The position numbers were made by a program, and so were the translations under genes. Shown in pieces: positions 5,969 to 9,005 of a stretch of DNA of 9,005 nt (its first letter is position 1; the number at the start of each line of letters is the position of its first letter). Source of the stretch: Candidatus Korarchaeum sp. (GTDB lineage Archaea; Korarchaeota; Korarchaeia; Korarchaeales; Korarchaeaceae); the NCBI GenBank assembly GCA_020833055.1, contig JAJHQZ010000020.1:1-9005 (forward strand), read 5' to 3'. The notes below the pieces were generated by a model. That model saw only the letters and a program-made list of their open reading frames with translations, was not told where the DNA came from and did not search any database.

Positions 5969-8013
5969 GGGAAATTTTAGTAGCTATAGCTGGCTCACCT
6001 AACGTGGGGAAGAGCACTCTATTCAATAGGATAACGAGTGGGAACGTTCACGTAGCCAACTGGGCGGGAGTGACACTCCAGAGGTACGAGGGGAGCGTCT
6101 CATACAGCGGGAAGAGGCTCAGGATAGTCGACCTGCCAGGGACTTACAGCCTATCGGCTAGGGATCTGGGGGAGAGATTAGCCCTGGATTTCATAGTTAA
6201 CGAGAGACCCGATGTCCTAGTCATAGTAGTCAGTGCTACTGAGCTGGAGAAATCCCTCTACTTAGCTGTAGAGGCGATGGAGCTCTATGGAAAGGTGGTG
6301 ATAGCCCTCAATATGATAGATGCTGCTGAGAAGAGGGGGATCCACATAAACTTCGATGGGCTCGAGAGGAGCTTGGGCGTCCCAGTAGTCCCGGTATCGG
6401 CTCTGAAGGGGATAGGGATAGGCAAGCTCATGAGGGCGATATTGGAAGTTGCTGAGGGTAGGGCCGGGGGGAAGGGGCCACTGAGGGTCGATTACGATGG
6501 CCTCGAGAGGTACATAGCGAAACTGAGTGAGATCCTAGATCACGGCAATTATCCGGCTAGATGGGCAGCCCTGAAGGTCTTAGAGGGTAGCCTCCCTCCG
6601 GAGAATCAGGAAGCTGAGGGAATATGTGAGGAAGCGAGGAGGGATTTAGCTATAGATCCCTTGAGCTTGATAATAGCCTCGAGGCACGAGTTCGTGGACA
6701 AGATAGTGAGGGAGAACGTCAAGAGGGTGAAGGTATCGGGCCCCAGTTTAGAGGAGAGATTGGATAGATTACTGCTTCATCCCTTGATCGGTCCAATAGC
6801 ATCTATTCTCCTCATATCCTCAGCATTCTTCATAATATTCACTTTGAATACAGGTTTCCCCTTCAACATGATCCTGAGGTTCCTGGGAATGGGAGAGGCC
6901 TCTGAGATAATCGAGAGCTACAGCTTAGTGGGACTTCTAGGCTCATTTTTCGATACGCTGGCTGAAGTATCCTCAAATCTCCTATCATCAATAGGGCTAG
7001 ATCCCATTTTGGTCCGCTTCATATCGGAAGGGGTAATAGGGAGCCTGGGAGCATTGCTCTCATTCGTACCGATCCTCATACTCACTTACGTAGTTTTAGG
7101 GGCTCTCGAGGACAGCGGTCTCTTCCCGAGGGCAGCTACTGTGCTAGATAGCGTATTCAGGAAGTTCGGATTGAGCGGGAGGGCATTCTTTCCGGCGTTG
7201 ATAGGGATAGGTTGCAATGTCCCCGGGATAATAGCGACTAGAGGCATCGAGGATGAGCGGGAGAGGATAGTCGTTGGAGTTTCAGAACCTTTCATCCCAT
7301 GCCAGGCCAGGCTAGTTGTTCTATTAGCGATATCGCTTGCGGCATTCTCATCGCCACTGATTCAAGCGTCCTTAATGCTCTCAATCTATATACTCGGCAT
7401 ACTAATATTCTTACTATCATCTAAGCTCTTGAGGACGATCATGGGATGGAAGGGGCCTACAGAACTGCTCATGGAGCTCCCGCCTTATCATAGGCCTAGC
7501 CTGAGGGTGATCTGGTGGTACTCTAAAGCTAATGTGATCCACTTCCTGAGGAAAGCTGGATTGATAATACTCATCATGAGCTCCCTCACATGGCTCATCC
7601 TGAATATAGGCCCATCGGGATACGTGGAGGATCCCTCCAATAGCTTCGCTTTCATGTTAGGTAATGCCCTAACGCCTATACTGAGTTTAGCTGGCTTGGG
7701 AGATTGGAGGTATGCCCTAGCTCTCGAAGTAGGGTTCGTAGCTAAGGAAGGGCTCCTATTAACTTTCTCCCAGCTAGCTGGTTCACCCGATCCGGTAAGT
7801 GCGATTAAGTACGTGGGAATAACTCCTCTCAAGGGGATCTCGCTCTCCCTCATGATGAGCTTCTACGTCCCATGCTTAGCTACTTTATCGACAATGTTAT
7901 CTGAGCTGAGGAAGTTGAAGTACGTAGCTTTAGCTGTGATATTGGAGCTCTCGGTATCACTGATACTAGCTTCGATCTCTTACAACTTGGGATCAGCGTT
8001 AGGGTTCAGTTGA
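5965..8013 (+). CDS. feoB: Ferrous iron transport protein B (FeoB)
   Basis: This 682-residue membrane protein imports Fe(II), coupled to an N-terminal G-protein domain. The G domain shows G1 GSPNVGKST (10-18), G2 Thr37 in NWAGVT (32-37), G3 DLPGTYSL (56-63), G4 NMID (116-119) and G5 SALKG (145-149). A helical linker (about 170-260) leads into a membrane domain whose hydrophobic stretches lie near 276-295, 355-381, 408-425, 446-463, 467-486, 528-547 and 653-672. Two gate regions carry the expected conserved residues: GIGCNVPGI (Cys417) followed by PFIPCQARL (Cys446), and the C-terminal YVPCLATL (Cys637). The length is normal for archaeal FeoB and no frameshift is seen. Start GTG overlaps the feoA stop by 4 bp, so the genes form one operon under the DtxR-type operator. 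Confidence 0.95.
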   Translation: MREILVAIAGSPNVGKSTLFNRITSGNVHVANWAGVTLQRYEGSVSYSGKRLRIVDLPGTYSLSARDLGERLALDFIVNERPDVLVIVVSATELEKSLYLAVEAMELYGKVVIALNMIDAAEKRGIHINFDGLERSLGVPVVPVSALKGIGIGKLMRAILEVAEGRAGGKGPLRVDYDGLERYIAKLSEILDHGNYPARWAALKVLEGSLPPENQEAEGICEEARRDLAIDPLSLIIASRHEFVDKIVRENVKRVKVSGPSLEERLDRLLLHPLIGPIASILLISSAFFIIFTLNTGFPFNMILRFLGMGEASEIIESYSLVGLLGSFFDTLAEVSSNLLSSIGLDPILVRFISEGVIGSLGALLSFVPILILTYVVLGALEDSGLFPRAATVLDSVFRKFGLSGRAFFPALIGIGCNVPGIIATRGIEDERERIVVGVSEPFIPCQARLVVLLAISLAAFSSPLIQASLMLSIYILGILIFLLSSKLLRTIMGWKGPTELLMELPPYHRPSLRVIWWYSKANVIHFLRKAGLIILIMSSLTWLILNIGPSGYVEDPSNSFAFMLGNALTPILSLAGLGDWRYALALEVGFVAKEGLLLTFSQLAGSPDPVSAIKYVGITPLKGISLSLMMSFYVPCLATLSTMLSELRKLKYVALAVILELSVSLILASISYNLGSALGFS

Positions 8014-8035
8014 TCGGCTGAGGTCACTCCGATCA
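8011..8035. repeat. Inverted repeat between feoB and the Lrp-type gene
   Basis: TGATCGG (8011-8017) and CCGATCA (8029-8035) are exact 7-bp complements. The 11-base spacer itself contains TGA-GG-TCA. The left arm includes the feoB stop codon. No strong T-run follows, so an operator for the downstream regulator (autoregulation) is as likely as a terminator. Confidence 0.45.
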
Positions 8036-8062
8036 CGTGAGTTAAAGATTTTGAGGAGAATC

Positions 8063-8068
8063 TTATAT
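8063..8068 (+). promoter_or_regulatory. TATA box of the Lrp/AsnC gene
   Basis: TTATAT is centred about 25 bp before the ATG at 8091, preceded by a purine-rich stretch that could serve as BRE. The spacing predicts transcription starting at or next to the ATG, and no SD is seen, so the mRNA is probably leaderless. Confidence 0.6.
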
Positions 8069-8090
8069 CGTATACCCTCCATACCCCTCG

Positions 8091-8588
8091 ATGGACGGCC
8101 TGGATATCAGCATACTCAGTGAACTCGTCAAAGACGGTAGGATAACTGTCAGCGATTTGGCGAAGAAGTTAGGGGTCCCCAGGACGACTCTCGATTCTAG
8201 GATGAGGAAATTAATTGAATCAGGGATAATAAAGAGGTTCACGGCTATCTTAGATTACAAGAAGATCGGGTATCAGATAACAGCATTCGTACTCGTCCAA
8301 ATAAAGAGGAGGAAGCCGGAGCAGGGGAAATCGAATCAAGAGATATTCATAGAGGATGTCGCGAGGGAGTCCGAGGAGAGGGGGGACCTCCCCTGGATAG
8401 AGGAAGCTCACATAATAACGGGGGATTATGATGTATTACTCAAGGTGAGAGCTAGGGACATGGATGAGCTGACGAGGTTCTTGATAACTGAGCTGGCTAG
8501 ACACCCTGATGTAGAGAGGACCCACACGATCATGGTCCTCAAGAGCCCATATTCGAGTCCAGATCCCCTCAAGAAATTCTCCCCTTGA
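8091..8588 (+). CDS. Lrp/AsnC family transcriptional regulator
   Basis: This 165-residue DNA-binding protein has the typical two-part Lrp/AsnC layout. An N-terminal winged helix-turn-helix starts DISILSELVKDGR (5-17) and has its HTH at about 19-41 (SDLAKKLGVPRTTLDSRMRKL). A linker, RFTAILDYKKIGY, leads to a C-terminal RAM effector and oligomerisation domain (about 62-150) with the hallmark ITGDYDVLLKVRARDMDEL (109-127). Such proteins form dimers or octamers and often sense amino acids; the ligand and targets here are unknown. The segment at about 73-102 is longer and more charged than usual between the first RAM strand and helix, as if carrying an insertion. It has its own TATA box, so it is probably separate from feoAB, although iron-related control cannot be excluded. 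The 3' end overlaps the convergent gene by 20 bp. Confidence 0.9.
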   Translation: MDGLDISILSELVKDGRITVSDLAKKLGVPRTTLDSRMRKLIESGIIKRFTAILDYKKIGYQITAFVLVQIKRRKPEQGKSNQEIFIEDVARESEERGDLPWIEEAHIITGDYDVLLKVRARDMDELTRFLITELARHPDVERTHTIMVLKSPYSSPDPLKKFSP

Positions 8589-9005
8589 GGTATCTTATTA
8601 TGGGCACCTCCCTCTCTATATCCTGAGTTATCAGCTCCCAGAGTATCCTGGGCTTCCCGAACCTCCCCGTCCTTATGATCTTAGAGGGCGTGACTATGAG
8701 ATATACTGGCATGTCCTGAGGTTCCATCGGGACCCTCTCGACTATCTGAAGGTCGTGGACAGTAGTAGCTACTGGAGTCCTCTCGTCCATAGCTCCGATC
8801 TCACCTAGTATCCCGTACTCGAGATCAGAGTAACCGTGACCCTTCCCGACCCTTCCACCCTCCCTATCTACAGCTACTGAACCAGTTACCTTGAGATCTA
8901 TCTTAGGGACCTCTAAGACCTTCTTCCCGTATTTGAAAGCTCCAGATATCGTAGACGCCTCCGAGTACCTAGTGATAGGTATCCTCTTAGGATCGAGGAG
9001 CAGGA
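8569..9005 (-). CDS. 5-formyltetrahydrofolate cyclo-ligase-like protein, C-terminal part
   Basis: The frame is open through the right edge, so the N-terminus is missing; about 144 C-terminal residues are visible. Reading leftward from 9003 it begins LLLDPKRIPITRY and continues through VTGSVAVDREGGRVGKGHGY (about 8836-8886 on this strand), SDLEYGILGEIG, then PVATTVHDLQIVE and MEPQDMPVYLIVTPSKII. The GKGxGYSDLE and TTVHDLQIVE...DMPVYLIVTP pattern is that of the 5-FTHF cyclo-ligase (COG0212) family, which makes 5,10-methenyl-folate from 5-formyl-folate with ATP. In archaea, which often use modified folates or methanopterin, the substrate is uncertain; the closest pattern may be the MTHFSD-like branch. 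The ATG at 8790 is internal, because conserved sequence continues well upstream of it. The stop overlaps the Lrp-type gene. Confidence 0.75.
   Translation of the reverse strand, partial: LLLDPKRIPITRYSEASTISGAFKYGKKVLEVPKIDLKVTGSVAVDREGGRVGKGHGYSDLEYGILGEIGAMDERTPVATTVHDLQIVERVPMEPQDMPVYLIVTPSKIIRTGRFGKPRILWELITQDIEREVPIIRYLKGRIS

Noticed and set aside
8569-8790. A complete 73-codon gene starting at the ATG at 8790.
   Set aside because: The same frame stays open to the window edge, and the family's conserved GKGxGYSDLE segment lies upstream of this ATG, so it is an internal methionine of a larger gene.

Overview
The window looks like the chromosome of a hyperthermophilic archaeon. The genes are tightly packed with short gaps and overlapping ends. 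Coding strands are purine-rich with AGG and ATA codons dominant. Promoters are archaeal TATA boxes about 25 bp before starts. The repertoire fits as well: an archaeal XPB-type helicase, a GTPBP1-like GTPase, a Thermococcus-type glyoxylate reductase and an Lrp/AsnC regulator. The style suggests the TACK group, possibly Korarchaeota, but that is an impression; no rRNA or tRNA gene is present to settle it.

Layout. (1) 10-1062 (+) is mtnA, methylthioribose-1-phosphate isomerase. It converges tail to tail on (2) 1034-2044 (-), a glyoxylate/hydroxyacid reductase (gyaR), and the two reading frames share 29 bp. (3) An AT-rich tract at 2051-2070 separates gyaR from a divergent + strand pair: a GTPBP1/2-like translational GTPase (about 2107 or 2146 to 3669) and a 605-residue XPB/Rad25-like helicase (3676-5493), 6 bp apart. 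(4) A 250-bp spacer (5494-5743) differs in composition from its neighbours. It holds weak inverted repeats, a doubtful 57-codon minus-strand ORF and, at its right end, a TATA box abutting a perfect 20-bp palindrome of DtxR/IdeR type. (5) feoA (5744-5968) and feoB (5965-8013) follow, overlapping by 4 bp: a ferrous iron uptake operon. (6) An Lrp/AsnC regulator (8091-8588) has its own TATA box and is probably leaderless. (7) The C-terminal half of a 5-formyltetrahydrofolate cyclo-ligase-like protein (8569-9005, -) runs off the right edge and overlaps the regulator's 3' end by 20 bp.

How the genes work together. feoA-feoB form the clearest functional unit: a GTPase-coupled Fe(II) transporter and its small partner, with an operator expected to bind an iron-sensing DtxR-family repressor that is not encoded here. 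The GTPase and helicase are probably co-transcribed, joining a putative translation/RNA-surveillance factor to a DNA repair or transcription helicase. The other genes are housekeeping metabolism: methionine salvage, 2-hydroxyacid metabolism and one-carbon metabolism.

The points most worth a second look are the DtxR-like operator inside the feo promoter, the GTPase's conserved N-terminus lying upstream of any standard in-frame start codon, and the XPB-like protein with a RAD in place of the RED motif and a long N-terminal extension. I saw no mobile element, CRISPR array or wholly new system.
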